Shown: piece by piece, positions 27,528-37,402 of the stretch
How positions within the stretch are numbered: position 1 is the first letter of the stretch
How the letters are laid out: every line of letters starts with the position of its first letter
NCBI RefSeq assembly: GCF_001442615.1
Contig: NZ_LMXN01000016.1
Span: forward strand, 1 to 64,000
Source of the DNA: Algoriphagus resistens
GTDB lineage: Bacteria > Bacteroidota > Bacteroidia > Cytophagales > Cyclobacteriaceae
Length of the DNA stretch: 64,000 nucleotides
Direction of reading: 5' to 3'
The notes under the pieces: generated by a model
What the model was told of the DNA's origin: nothing
The model's input: the letters and a program-made list of their open reading frames with translations, nothing else
Database searches by the model: none
Translations under genes and position numbers: made by a program

Positions 27528-29171
27528 ATGAAACAGTTGGTTTTATTCTCTTGGGCAACGATGATTTTCTTAGCCACCATTCCCTATTTTTCTGTGGCTC
27601 AAAATGCATTTTCATTAGACTCGAAGCTAGACTCCTCCCATATTCTGGCCAGGAGTAAGCCTGATGAGGCATTTATATTAGCCACTAAGGTTTTGGAACA
27701 TAGTAAATTTGCTTCAATAGATTCTCTAGTGGGCAAAGCACAATTGATCAGAGGAAGGATTTTGTTTCAATTCGGCTTGTTTCAGCCTTCAATGGAAGCG
27801 TTATATGAGGCTGAGCACATTTTTGAAGATCTAGGAAGACCAACTCGTTTGGCAGAAGTGAATAATGCGTTGGGAGAGGTATTCTATAAAATCAAAAACC
27901 CAGATGAGGCACTCCATCGTCATGAAGCTGCCTTGGATATTTATCATCAGCTTAAGGACGCAGAAGGTATGGCTGAGACAAAAGGTTTCATTGGAGGGAT
28001 GTATGAAAAAATGGGTTCGTACCCGAAAGCCCTGGCTCATCAGCAGGAAGCTCTCAGGATATTCGAACAGCTTAGATTAGCGGGGCATCTGGGGTTTGTA
28101 AGGGAAAACATCGGAAGTATTTATGAAGATTTGGAGCAGTATGATTCGGCTTATGCCAATTTTTATAAAGCCTATTTATTGAATATGTCAATTGGTGATT
28201 CGCTTCGGATCATAGGTAATTTGAACAATTTGGGTGATGTGCTCCGTAAAACCAGAGAACCTGAAGAAGGATTGCTTTTTTCAAGAAAAGCAGCGGAAAT
28301 GAGTGCAAGGCTTGGATATATGTATCAGCAGAAAAGCGCTGTTGTAGATATTTCTAAGGCATATGCAGCGTTGAGGGACTACGAAAATGCTTATAAATTT
28401 TTGGAGCAAAGCAGGAGATTAAGCGAAATGGTTTATTCTGAAGAATCAGCCAGGCAATTGGGGATTCAGGAAGCCGAGAATAAATTGTATGCTAAAAACC
28501 AACAGATCATTCAGCTGAAGCAAATGCGTGAATTTGATGGTGTAGTCAGATGGTTGCTCATATGCTTGGTGCTATTAATGTGTGTTTTGGGCTGGGTTAC
28601 CTTTACCCGTCAAAAGCTCAAGATCCAAAAGAACAAGGAGTTGGTACAGCGGCACGGGGAAATTCTTCAAGTCAAGGAACAACTCATCGCAACAGAGCAA
28701 CAGAATTTGCAGCTTCTGGAGATGAAAATGGATGCAGAAGAGAAAGCTCACTCCAAAGCGCTGACTGCCCAGACTTTACATGTAATCGATAAAAATCAAA
28801 TGCTGGAAGATATTCAGCGGCGCCTGAAAAATATTCTCGAGGAGGACCCAAAGGAGCAAAAGAAGAAAATACGTAACCTCGTCAAGCAGATTGAGTTCAA
28901 TTTTTCGCACGATACAGATTGGGAGGATTTCAAGCATAGTTTTGAAAAGGTGCACCAGGATTTCTTCAAAACGATTCAACAACGTACCGGAGGTTTGACC
29001 CCTGCAGAGATGAAGCTTGCAAGCCTGATGCGTCTCAACCTCAACTCAAAAGAGATTGCTTCTTCTTTGGGAATTTCCATGGATAGCCTACGTATTTCAA
29101 GGTATAGACTCCGTAAGAAATTGAATCTGGAAAAGGGCGATAGCTTACAGCAATTTATACTATGTATATGA
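27528..29171 (+). CDS. TPR-containing membrane regulator with C-terminal LuxR-like HTH
   Basis: A 547-residue protein with signal/anchor at the N-terminus. TPR repeats span about 30-310 (for example EVNNALGEVFYKIKNPDEAL). A transmembrane helix lies at about 340-358, followed by a cytosolic coiled coil (about 360-430). The C-terminal helix-turn-helix LTPAEMKLASLMRLNLNSKE and ISMDSLRISRYRLRKKL resembles LuxR-type domains. This TPR-TM-HTH plan is common in Bacteroidota as a one-component sensor; ligand and targets are unknown. ATG 27528 is preferred to GTG 27504. Confidence 0.8.
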   Translation: MKQLVLFSWATMIFLATIPYFSVAQNAFSLDSKLDSSHILARSKPDEAFILATKVLEHSKFASIDSLVGKAQLIRGRILFQFGLFQPSMEALYEAEHIFEDLGRPTRLAEVNNALGEVFYKIKNPDEALHRHEAALDIYHQLKDAEGMAETKGFIGGMYEKMGSYPKALAHQQEALRIFEQLRLAGHLGFVRENIGSIYEDLEQYDSAYANFYKAYLLNMSIGDSLRIIGNLNNLGDVLRKTREPEEGLLFSRKAAEMSARLGYMYQQKSAVVDISKAYAALRDYENAYKFLEQSRRLSEMVYSEESARQLGIQEAENKLYAKNQQIIQLKQMREFDGVVRWLLICLVLLMCVLGWVTFTRQKLKIQKNKELVQRHGEILQVKEQLIATEQQNLQLLEMKMDAEEKAHSKALTAQTLHVIDKNQMLEDIQRRLKNILEEDPKEQKKKIRNLVKQIEFNFSHDTDWEDFKHSFEKVHQDFFKTIQQRTGGLTPAEMKLASLMRLNLNSKEIASSLGISMDSLRISRYRLRKKLNLEKGDSLQQFILCI

Positions 29172-29363
29172 TTTACAATTTATTAATCTCTTTTTAACAT
29201 CTTTCAATTTACTGATAATCAATTTCTTGTATTCATTTTTTATAATTCTGTTTAGGTTTTGTTAACGGTCATTTTTTTGATTGTTGCTCAATTGATAACA
29301 CTCTTTCTTAGCCAGAAGCTGCTGATCGGCCTAACATTGTAGCATCAAAACCAATTAAAGCTT

Positions 29364-30449
29364 ATGTCAAAAAGTATACTTATTTATGGCCTGTCCGCAC
29401 TGGGAGTTTTAGCAAGTGCCTGCAGCAAGCCAGTCCAACAAAATGAGGCATCCCTCGAGCAGAGTCTGATCAAACCGATCTATATAACTGATTCGGTTAT
29501 TCATGACACCGATGATCCAGCGGTTTGGGTAAATCCTGCAGATCCATCCAAAAGCCTAATTATCGGCACGGACAAAGATGCAGAAGGAGCCTTGTATGTA
29601 TTTGATCTCAAAGGAAAGGCAATCGATTCACTTATAGTACGGGATATAAAGCGCCCCAACAATGTGGATGTGGGGTATGGATTGAATCTAGGTGATCGAA
29701 CTGTTGATTTTGCAGTCACTGGCGAGCGGATGACTTCCAAATTGAGATTTTTCAGTCTTCCGGATATGAAAGAAATCAATGTGGGCGGGATCGAGGTGTT
29801 TGAGGACGAAACAGGGCCTGACTTCAGAGATTTGATGGGAGTAGCACTCTTTCAAGAGAATACTGCAGGAAAAACCTTTGTCATAGCAGGAAGAAAAAAT
29901 GGTCCAACCAATGGTACTTATCTCTGGCAATATGAAGTATTGGGTCAAAATGGAGAGATCAAACTTAATCTTGTACGAAAGTTCGGAGCCTATTCGGGCA
30001 AGAAAGAAATCGAAGCAATTGCTGTGGATAATGAGCTTGGATATATCTATTATTCGGACGAGGGCGCTGGTGTACGGAAATATTATGCCGATCCGGAAAA
30101 GGGAAACGAAGAGCTGGCCTTTTTTGCTCAGGAAGGATTTTCCGATGACCATGAAGGAATTTCTATTTACAAACTTGATGATAGCACGGGGTATATCTTG
30201 GTTTCGGATCAGGGAGCTGATCTTTTCCATGTATTTCCCAGAGAAGGAAGTGCTTCAAATCCGCACGAGCATATATTGATCACCAAAATCGCTACAAGTA
30301 CAATTTCAAGTGATGGATCGGAATCCATCAGTGTGCCTTTGGGGCAAGATTTTCCAAAGGGGCTTTTCGTCGCTATGTCAGATGACCGGACCTTCCAGAT
30401 CTACCGCTGGGAAGATATAGCAGGAGACATCTTAAAATCCAAAAATTAG
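29364..30449 (+). CDS. Beta-propeller phytase lipoprotein
   Basis: A 361-residue protein with lipobox LASAC (Cys20), so anchored in the envelope. The rest is a beta-propeller phytase: DDPAVWVNPADPSKSLIIGT near 52 and the later acidic YYSDEGAGVRKYYAD and DDHEGISIY, typical of calcium-dependent 3-phytases that release phosphate from inositol hexakisphosphate. The TonB receptor starts 18 bp downstream, suggesting a phosphate or inositol-phosphate scavenging unit. Confidence 0.88.
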   Translation: MSKSILIYGLSALGVLASACSKPVQQNEASLEQSLIKPIYITDSVIHDTDDPAVWVNPADPSKSLIIGTDKDAEGALYVFDLKGKAIDSLIVRDIKRPNNVDVGYGLNLGDRTVDFAVTGERMTSKLRFFSLPDMKEINVGGIEVFEDETGPDFRDLMGVALFQENTAGKTFVIAGRKNGPTNGTYLWQYEVLGQNGEIKLNLVRKFGAYSGKKEIEAIAVDNELGYIYYSDEGAGVRKYYADPEKGNEELAFFAQEGFSDDHEGISIYKLDDSTGYILVSDQGADLFHVFPREGSASNPHEHILITKIATSTISSDGSESISVPLGQDFPKGLFVAMSDDRTFQIYRWEDIAGDILKSKN

Positions 30450-30467
30450 GCATTTATCCATCTACTT

Positions 30468-33236
30468 ATGAAAAAGCAATTACTGAGCGTATTTTTCTTG
30501 ATCGCTGTTTTTTGCCTGAGTCATCAGGTGCTGGCCCAAGGGGTATTAAAAGGCAGGGTGATAGATGAGCAAAACTTATCTATGCCGGGAGCTAATGTGG
30601 TGCTGAAAAACACAACATTAGGTACGATTACAAACCAATCCGGCGATTATTCTATTGTTGATCTTCCTGAAGGTTCCTACGAAGTTCAGGTTTCATATTT
30701 GGGCTATGGCTCTATGGTTCATGAAACCACGATAGAAACTGGTGAAACTACCACGTTGAATTTTAAATTGGATCAAACTACTATCGAAAGTCTGGAGTTT
30801 GTGGTGATGGGAGATCGTTTAAAAGGGCAAGCAAAGGCTCTTAATCAGCAGAAGAACAATGCAAATATTACTAACGTGGTATCGTCTGATCAAATAGGCA
30901 GGTTTCCTGATGCCAATATTGGCGATGCGCTAAAAAGAGTCCCTGGGATTACTATGCAAAATGATCAGGGAGAAGCGCGGAATATTATTATCCGTGGCCT
31001 TGCCCCTCATTTAAACTCGGTGACGCTGAATGGAGAGAGGATACCCTCTGCCGAAGGAGACAACAGAAATGTGCAGATGGATTTGATTCCTTCGGATATG
31101 ATTCAGACCATAGAAGTGAATAAGGCCGTACTTCCAAGTATGGATGCAGATGCTATTGGTGGATCTGTAAATCTTGTGACCCGTCAAGCTCCAAATGCAC
31201 TTAGGATTTCCGGAACGGCGGCCTCTGGTGTCAATTTGCTGTCCAACAAACCCATCTGGACAGGTGGAATGATCATTGGCAACCGCTTTTTTAATGATAA
31301 ATTTGGTGTCATTTTTTCGGGGTCTTACAATAATCACCGTTTTGGTTCAGACAATATTGAGGCAGTTTGGAAAAACTATGAAAATGGAGCTGCACTAGAG
31401 GAGTTTGATATTCGAAAATATAACGTACAACGGGTTCGTCGATCAGCTTCTATGGCATTTGATTACGATATTAACGATAATCATACACTATTCCTTTCCG
31501 GGATGTACAACCACCGGGATGATTGGGAAAACAGATTTAGAATGCGGGTAAGCCAGCTGGACGATTCTTTTGAAGATGGAGACTTCACGGAAATCAGCCC
31601 TGGCAAGTATCTTACCAAAGGGCGTGTGGAATATGAGACAAAAGGTGGTCTGGATAGTGATAGGAACAAAGCTGCTAGACTTGAGGATCAACGGGTTTAT
31701 AATACGACATTAGGCGGTAGCCATTTGTTCAATAAACTTAAGATGGACTGGTCTGTAACCTATGCTAAGGCATCAGAGGAAAGGGAATTTGAACGTTACG
31801 CCTCCTTCAGATCCTCCGGACAGGACATCACTGTTGATATCTCTAATCCCGACAAACCTTATGCTAATCTGACTAACCCGGCTGACAATCTTGCTATTGG
31901 GTTAAACGGACTATCTGAGCAGTACGGGTACACCTCTGATCGTGACTTGAATGGAAAGCTGGACTTCAAATTACCGTATAGTCCTAAAGGGGTATTGCAG
32001 TTTGGGGCTAGGTATCGTGGAAAAGATAAAGATCGCGGCAATAACTTCTACGAATATGAGCCTTTGGATGCGGAGGCTTTTGGAGAAACTCTTGAAAGTG
32101 TGCCAAATGTCAATTACTCAGACCCGGATTTTCTGGCAGGATCTCAGTATCAGGTCGGTACCTTTATGGATCCTAACTATTTGGGAGGGTTGGATTTTGG
32201 AAATGCCGGATTATTTGAAGAGAGTGATGTCCCGGAGGAATATGCCCCAGGAAATTATACTGCAAAAGAAACAATTACCGGAGGTTATGTAATGGCTGAT
32301 CATCAGTTTTCGGATAAGTTCTCTGCAATTTTCGGTGTGAGAGTGGAGCATACTTCCATAGATTACACCGGAAATATCTTTGACGTGGATAACGAAGAAA
32401 TTTCTTTGGCTGAAGGAGAACAGCGGTATACCAATTTCATGCCTGGTATACATCTGAAATACAATATGAATTCAACGAGTATTTTGAGATTTGCATGGAC
32501 TAATACACTAGCCAGACCGAATTATTTTGACTTGGTACCTTATGCCGAATTCAGTCCTGAAGATGAGGAATTGACTCGGGGCAATCCCAATCTAAAACCG
32601 GCTACAGCTATGAATTTTGATTTAATGGGTGAACAATATTTTGATAATATAGGACTCATTTCACTTGGTGGGTTTTATAAGGATATTGACGATTTCGTTT
32701 ATACGATTACCTCTCAGGGATATAGTGATCCTCAGTTTGGCTCTGGCCTACAATATTCCCGTCCTGAAAATGGAGGTACTGCAAAAGTTTATGGTCTGGA
32801 AGCTTCAATCCAGAGGCAGATTTGGAAAGGGATTGGCATTTATCTGAATTATACCTACACCCAATCGAACACCACGGGTATTGAGGGCAGGGATAATGAT
32901 GATATAGTACTGCCGGGAACAGCTGACAACATGTTCAATGCCTCCCTATCTTATGAAAACAAGCGGCTTGTAGCCCGAGTTTCTTTGAATTATGCATCAG
33001 ATTACCTGGATGAACTGGGTGGAGAAAGCTTTGAAGATCGCTATTATGACAAGCAGACATTTTTAGATGTAAATGCTTCATATGCAGTTACACCCAAATG
33101 GCGTGTGTTTTTTGAAGGGAATAACCTGACCAACCAGCCTTTGAGATACTATCAGGGAATTAAGTCCAGAACCATGCAATCCGAATTTTACAATGCGAGA
33201 TTGAACTTCGGGTTAAAATTCGATTTGTTCGAATAG
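30468..33236 (+). CDS. TonB-dependent receptor of the phytase operon
   Basis: A 922-residue outer-membrane receptor. A signal peptide ends at VLAQ (24). A carboxypeptidase-regulatory-like beta-sandwich (GRVIDEQNLSMPGANVVLKN) spans about 26-105, followed by the plug (about 125-240, IGDALKRVPGITMQNDQGEA) and a 22-strand barrel ending in LKFDLF. It resembles Oar/SusC-type transporters but has no SusD beside it. The partner phytase suggests an inositol phosphate or metal-phytate ligand; that is inference. Confidence 0.88.
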   Translation: MKKQLLSVFFLIAVFCLSHQVLAQGVLKGRVIDEQNLSMPGANVVLKNTTLGTITNQSGDYSIVDLPEGSYEVQVSYLGYGSMVHETTIETGETTTLNFKLDQTTIESLEFVVMGDRLKGQAKALNQQKNNANITNVVSSDQIGRFPDANIGDALKRVPGITMQNDQGEARNIIIRGLAPHLNSVTLNGERIPSAEGDNRNVQMDLIPSDMIQTIEVNKAVLPSMDADAIGGSVNLVTRQAPNALRISGTAASGVNLLSNKPIWTGGMIIGNRFFNDKFGVIFSGSYNNHRFGSDNIEAVWKNYENGAALEEFDIRKYNVQRVRRSASMAFDYDINDNHTLFLSGMYNHRDDWENRFRMRVSQLDDSFEDGDFTEISPGKYLTKGRVEYETKGGLDSDRNKAARLEDQRVYNTTLGGSHLFNKLKMDWSVTYAKASEEREFERYASFRSSGQDITVDISNPDKPYANLTNPADNLAIGLNGLSEQYGYTSDRDLNGKLDFKLPYSPKGVLQFGARYRGKDKDRGNNFYEYEPLDAEAFGETLESVPNVNYSDPDFLAGSQYQVGTFMDPNYLGGLDFGNAGLFEESDVPEEYAPGNYTAKETITGGYVMADHQFSDKFSAIFGVRVEHTSIDYTGNIFDVDNEEISLAEGEQRYTNFMPGIHLKYNMNSTSILRFAWTNTLARPNYFDLVPYAEFSPEDEELTRGNPNLKPATAMNFDLMGEQYFDNIGLISLGGFYKDIDDFVYTITSQGYSDPQFGSGLQYSRPENGGTAKVYGLEASIQRQIWKGIGIYLNYTYTQSNTTGIEGRDNDDIVLPGTADNMFNASLSYENKRLVARVSLNYASDYLDELGGESFEDRYYDKQTFLDVNASYAVTPKWRVFFEGNNLTNQPLRYYQGIKSRTMQSEFYNARLNFGLKFDLFE

Positions 33237-33250
33237 TAGATTGTTATGAA

Positions 33251-33289
33251 ATAGAAATGGCAGCTGGTTGATTTGGCTGCCATTTCTAT
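33251..33289 (+). terminator. Stem-loop after the TonB receptor
   Basis: A perfect 14-bp stem (33251-33264 with 33276-33289, core ATGGCAGC/GCTGCCAT) with an 11-nt loop, 14 bp after the stop. The T tract is weak. Confidence 0.6.
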
Positions 33290-33310
33290 TGGTATTGTGT
33301 ATGGATTTTC

Positions 33311-33523
33311 TTAGCTCAAAAATAGATAGTACGCAATGAATGTGGTAAGCAAGGAGATACCAAGGCTCAGTGAAATGATTTTTGGATAATTTGTTACCCA
33401 TTGGGCTTTTTTATTGTTTTCTATAATCAATTGCCTATTAGGTCTAACAATCTCCTGTACTAGAGCGAGACAGCCTAAAAAATAAATAGATAAAATAAGA
33501 ATAAAACTTGCGGCGATTTCCAT
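33311..33523 (-). CDS. Small membrane protein
   Basis: A 70-residue protein with two transmembrane helices, about 1-22 and 48-68, joined by a basic loop (RPNRQLIIENNKKAQW). The topology and codon pattern look real, but no family is recognised. The start is ATG 33523; a TTG nine bases upstream is less likely. Confidence 0.5.
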   Translation of the reverse strand: MEIAASFILILSIYFLGCLALVQEIVRPNRQLIIENNKKAQWVTNYPKIISLSLGISLLTTFIAYYLFLS

Positions 33524-33605
33524 GACATTCAAAGTTGAGCTTCAAATTTAGCAGCAATTTTAGAGGAAGTCATTTCAAACAGCAAACTTAACAATTTGGT
33601 AATGA

Positions 33606-33638
33606 GGAAAAAGGCGATTGTCTAAAATCGCCTTTTAA
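33606..33638 (-). terminator. Intrinsic terminator of the S8 protease gene
   Basis: The stem AAAAGGCGATT/AATCGCCTTTT lies at 33609-33619 and 33626-33636, with a T run on the minus strand, about 14 bp after the stop. Confidence 0.75.
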
Positions 33639-33649
33639 GTTACATCTGC

Positions 33650-34870
33650 CTATTTGATTGCGATTTTATCAGCATCTCCATCAGGATCTTCTATGGACGC
33701 ACCTCCATTTTGCGGTGTCCCCCAGATTAAAATACCACACACGTGTGGCGAAGCCATTGAAGTTCCGCTGTAAGTTGCATATCCTCCAGGCACTGTAGAG
33801 ATTATGCCAACTCCCGGTGCAGCGAAATCGATAGGAGGGTTGCCATAATTGGAGAAGTTAGCGAACTTATCCAAGCTGTCAATTGCCGAAATTGTATAAA
33901 TATTGTTTCCGTTTACTCTGGCCGGTGATGAATAGTTGGCATCTTCGCTTTCATTTCCAGCAGCCAAAGCAACTTTTATACCCGCATTTCCCAACGCAGT
34001 TACTGCATTGTCCAGGGCGGTGGACACAGGTCCACCAAGACTCATATTGGCGACATCTCCCGGATTGGCATTCGCGGTGACAAAATCAACTCCCGCAATA
34101 ACCCCGGAATAGCTCCCGGAACCTCTAGAATCCAACACTTTTATTGGTACCACTGTCACGCCTGCCGCTACGCCAACAACTCCTATGGAGTTGTCAATTG
34201 CACCGATGGTTCCGGACACGTGAGTGCCATGCCCATTTCCGTCAGATTCTAAGTTTGAATCTTTCCCTTTGGTGAACGCATTAAACCCATTGCTTACATT
34301 CACATTTAGGTCAGGATGTGTAGAATCTATACCCGAATCGATCACATAGGCTTTTTTAGATCCTGTATAAGGATCACCACCGCCAACTCTGGTGATTCCA
34401 TAAGGGACCTGCTGTGAGACGGATCCTCCCCCACCTCCTGGTCCTTTGCCAGGAGGTGGGGCAAGCGCAATTACCCGATCGGGTTCTATTTCTTTTACTG
34501 ATGGATCTTTTGCTATTGATTCGAGCTGTTCATCGGTTAAGGAGACAGCAAAACCATAAATAGAATTTCCATAAACGTAGCTCAAATTATCTTCAGAAAT
34601 CCTATACTTTGCCAATAGCTCTGAACTGGTTTTACGCATGTTAGCCTGGGCGAGCTTGTATGATAGGTCCTTGCGAAAATTTACATCAGAAGGCTGAAAT
34701 GTCACGATGTATTGCCCGGGAATGATGTCTCCGGACTTATATTGTACAAGCTCAAGCGAATCTCCTGTAAGTGGTGATTCCGGTTCCTGCTGACATGAAA
34801 ATGCGAGTGACCCGATGAGGATTCCTGCGAATAGAACAGGTTTTTTCCAAAGGTGTTTTTGGTTGATCAT
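33650..34870 (-). CDS. Subtilisin-like (S8) serine protease lipoprotein
   Basis: A 406-residue protease with lipobox LAFSC (Cys26), an inhibitor-I9 propeptide (about 50-135) and a Pro/Gly linker (APPPGKGPGGGGG). The catalytic domain has Asp178 (VIDSGID), His214 (GHGTHVSG), oxyanion Asn306 and Ser371 (GTSMASPH). The triad is complete, so it should be active after propeptide removal. Lipidation suggests surface or periplasmic anchoring, although lipid-anchored subtilases are less common than secreted ones. It ends with a short acidic tail. Confidence 0.92.
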   Translation of the reverse strand: MINQKHLWKKPVLFAGILIGSLAFSCQQEPESPLTGDSLELVQYKSGDIIPGQYIVTFQPSDVNFRKDLSYKLAQANMRKTSSELLAKYRISEDNLSYVYGNSIYGFAVSLTDEQLESIAKDPSVKEIEPDRVIALAPPPGKGPGGGGGSVSQQVPYGITRVGGGDPYTGSKKAYVIDSGIDSTHPDLNVNVSNGFNAFTKGKDSNLESDGNGHGTHVSGTIGAIDNSIGVVGVAAGVTVVPIKVLDSRGSGSYSGVIAGVDFVTANANPGDVANMSLGGPVSTALDNAVTALGNAGIKVALAAGNESEDANYSSPARVNGNNIYTISAIDSLDKFANFSNYGNPPIDFAAPGVGIISTVPGGYATYSGTSMASPHVCGILIWGTPQNGGASIEDPDGDADKIAIK

Positions 34871-35197
34871 AAAGATAAGTGGTTAAAGTTTGAATTAAAC
34901 TGACTTATAGGTCACAGATTGAGCGCAGTCAACTGATATAATATCAGGAGAATATGTCAATATCCCAATTTTTCAAAGCTTATAACCAAGTCAAAAACAC
35001 TCATGAATCAGCATGAAATACCAGGATATCATGAGCAAAAGCAGGCCGAATATAGAAGAAGGAGGGAGAGAGCATAAAACAGGTGGGAGTATAAAAATTA
35101 ATAGCCAGACATCACTAAACCGCGGAGCCCGTAATAGCCGAGTTTGGTGAGCTTGAAGAACTGCCATTGTCTTGATGGGAAAAAGAGGTTTTCAGAA
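34871..35197. other. Intergenic region between protease genes
   Basis: No gene is visible. It contains one imperfect stem-loop, TCACTAAAC (35112-35120) with GTTTGGTGA (35142-35150), of unknown meaning. Confidence 0.4.
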
Positions 35198-35226
35198 AAT
35201 ATGCCCCGGGAATCCTGGGGCATATT
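35198..35226 (-). terminator. Intrinsic terminator of the S41 protease gene
   Basis: A perfect stem AATATGCCCC/GGGGCATATT with a 9-nt loop, followed by T on the minus strand, just after the stop at 35229. Confidence 0.8.
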
Positions 35227-35228
35227 GG

Positions 35229-36626
35229 TTATTTTTTTATTGGACTTTCAATCATTTTTCCAGTTCGAATCTTTCCTTCTAATGTATTGGCAATTCCTTC
35301 CCGGTCTAGCTTGATAACTCTGCCCGAAGAGGGAATACCTGTAATCTCCTCAATAGCTGTTCTCAGCATGATCTCATTTACATCTCCTAATTGTCTTAGG
35401 AATTCTGTGTTTTCCTTGACAGCAATATTTGGAGTAAATCCGGTGCTGTAATCGGATTGATCTAAGCTGTTAAAACTTTGGGTAACAATAGGAAGTAAGC
35501 CATAGTTGTTTTCTGGGTTCTCTTCATCTTCTATCGCGACAGAGCCTACATTTTTACCATAAGTGACATCACCTATCAAGAAGACATCCATGTAGGGTCT
35601 CAGTCCGTTGATAATTAGCTCAGATGCTGAAGCTGTTCCGCTGGAGGTCAGTACATAAAGTCGATTGCCGGTTAGTGTGCTGCCAAGGTTTTGTGCTTTA
35701 TTCAAAAATGCAGTTTGTACATTACTTAGTGAGGGTACTTCGGCCATTAGGAGGGTATTGTATTTGGTCTTCGAGAAAATATCAGAATCAGTCACCCCTG
35801 GACCTATTAGGCTCGCTAAATTCAAAGCAGAACTGACATAGCCTCCGCCGTTATATCTAAGGTCTAATACCAAGTGATTAATATTCTCAGCTTTCATTTT
35901 TTCAAATGCGGCATCCATTTCTCTATCGTATTTAGTTTCGTCTGCTGCCGTGCCCGGTGCAAAAAAGTTATACACCACATATCCGATCTTTTGATTATTG
36001 ATCGTGTATACCGTATCCAAGAAATTGGGATCTTCTGAGAGTTGCACAGGAGTAAGGGAAATATCCTGCATAGTTACATATTCTTCTGCCTCCTCATCGT
36101 ATCGTCTGGGGGAAATGGTGTGGGTCGTCTCCGTCTGACCTAGAAGATCCCTATAGTTATTTATATTTATCTGAGTACCGTTGATGGCTACAATAGCGTC
36201 CCCACGCTTCAGGTCTGTTGCCGCTGCAGGGCTATTTTGCTTTACGTAAAGTACCTCTGCATATACATTGTCTGAATCAGTGATTCTGTATAACTGGAAC
36301 TCGTAACCTGGATCCAGAGATATACCACTTAGTGAATTGATCAATTCCTGATAGTCTGGATAGATTACCGAAAACCGGTCCGTAGGGGTGTAAAGCAAGG
36401 ATTCGAAATAATCACTGGGATCAGAAGTTGCTGCTATTGGCGTTCCCAGGTTCAGCCTCCAATAGTAAACTTCATCCATCACATCGTAAATCCAATTGTT
36501 TATTTCTTCTTCTAATGTGAGTACAGGATCTACTTTTGGATCCTTATCATCGTCCTGGTTGCAGCTCCATAGCAATCCGCTCAGGACTACCAGTAAGAAA
36601 GCTCTTGAGAGTAGGGTAGATTTCAT
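35229..36626 (-). CDS. S41-family C-terminal processing peptidase lipoprotein
   Basis: A 465-residue protein with lipobox LLWSC (Cys22). An N-terminal helical domain leads to a PDZ domain (about 125-200, NSPAAATDLKRGDAIVAING) and the S41 catalytic domain. The nucleophile Ser lies in TSSGTASASE and the general base Lys in DVTYGKNVGS. This Ser-Lys dyad is that of tail-specific proteases. It is envelope-anchored and probably degrades or processes exported proteins. The lead DDDKDPK linker is typical of outer-membrane lipoproteins in this phylum. Confidence 0.9.
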   Translation of the reverse strand: MKSTLLSRAFLLVVLSGLLWSCNQDDDKDPKVDPVLTLEEEINNWIYDVMDEVYYWRLNLGTPIAATSDPSDYFESLLYTPTDRFSVIYPDYQELINSLSGISLDPGYEFQLYRITDSDNVYAEVLYVKQNSPAAATDLKRGDAIVAINGTQININNYRDLLGQTETTHTISPRRYDEEAEEYVTMQDISLTPVQLSEDPNFLDTVYTINNQKIGYVVYNFFAPGTAADETKYDREMDAAFEKMKAENINHLVLDLRYNGGGYVSSALNLASLIGPGVTDSDIFSKTKYNTLLMAEVPSLSNVQTAFLNKAQNLGSTLTGNRLYVLTSSGTASASELIINGLRPYMDVFLIGDVTYGKNVGSVAIEDEENPENNYGLLPIVTQSFNSLDQSDYSTGFTPNIAVKENTEFLRQLGDVNEIMLRTAIEEITGIPSSGRVIKLDREGIANTLEGKIRTGKMIESPIKK

Positions 36627-36689
36627 ATTTGGGAAGTTTGGATAATAACAAACGCAATACTTGCAATTCCAGTTGATTAAGGGACTATA

Positions 36690-37400
36690 TTAATAAGCAG
36701 AACCATAGGATACGTCGTGTGTTTGACTGTCCTTTAATTCACCATTCTCACATTTCAGCACTCTATACGGGTACTTACGAAGTAAATCATAATTATGGGT
36801 TGCCATCAATACAGCAGTTCCCTTTTTATTAATTTCTTGGAAAAGTTTGAAAATTCCGTCTGCCACATCCGGATCTAAATTCCCGGTAGGCTCATCGGCA
36901 AGTAAAATTGAGGGCTCATTGAGTAATGCCCGGGCGATCACCACACGCTGCTGCTCTCCACCCGAGAGCTGATGAGGCATTTTACTTGAAGCATTGTTCA
37001 GTCCTACCAGAAGCAAGACTTCAGCCATCCTGGCGTTTATTTTTGATTTATCTGTCCAGCCGGTAGCTCTCATTACAAATGCTAAGTTCTCAGCCACTGA
37101 TCGATCATTGAAGAGTTGAAAATCCTGGAAAATGATTCCGATTTTTCTTCTCAGGTAGGGGATATCCTTCGTTTTAATGTTTTTCAGGGAAAATCCTGCT
37201 ACTTCGGCGCTTCCGCTTCTCAGTTCCAAATCGGCGTAGAGGGTTTTCAATAGAGAGCTTTTTCCACTTCCCGTCCTGCCGATTAGAAATACAAATTCAT
37301 GCTGCTCCACCGAGAAGTTCACATCGGTAAGGATAGGGTCGATTCCCTGAAATATAGTTGCTTGGGTTACCTGAAGTACAGGATGAGTACTGAAATCCAT
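36690..37400 (-). CDS. ftsE: FtsE-like ABC transporter ATP-binding protein
   Basis: A 236-residue ATPase with Walker A GRTGSGKSS, signature LSGGEQQR and Walker B ILLADEPTGNLD, followed by the ATH switch. It belongs to the MacB/LolD/FtsE group, and FtsE is the closest by overall pattern. FtsE works with FtsX to control septal peptidoglycan hydrolases, but no ftsX lies nearby, so the symbol is tentative. It is probably co-transcribed with the small gene that ends 2 bp before its start. Confidence 0.8.
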   Translation of the reverse strand: MDFSTHPVLQVTQATIFQGIDPILTDVNFSVEQHEFVFLIGRTGSGKSSLLKTLYADLELRSGSAEVAGFSLKNIKTKDIPYLRRKIGIIFQDFQLFNDRSVAENLAFVMRATGWTDKSKINARMAEVLLLVGLNNASSKMPHQLSGGEQQRVVIARALLNEPSILLADEPTGNLDPDVADGIFKLFQEINKKGTAVLMATHNYDLLRKYPYRVLKCENGELKDSQTHDVSYGSAY

Positions 37401-37402
37401 TC

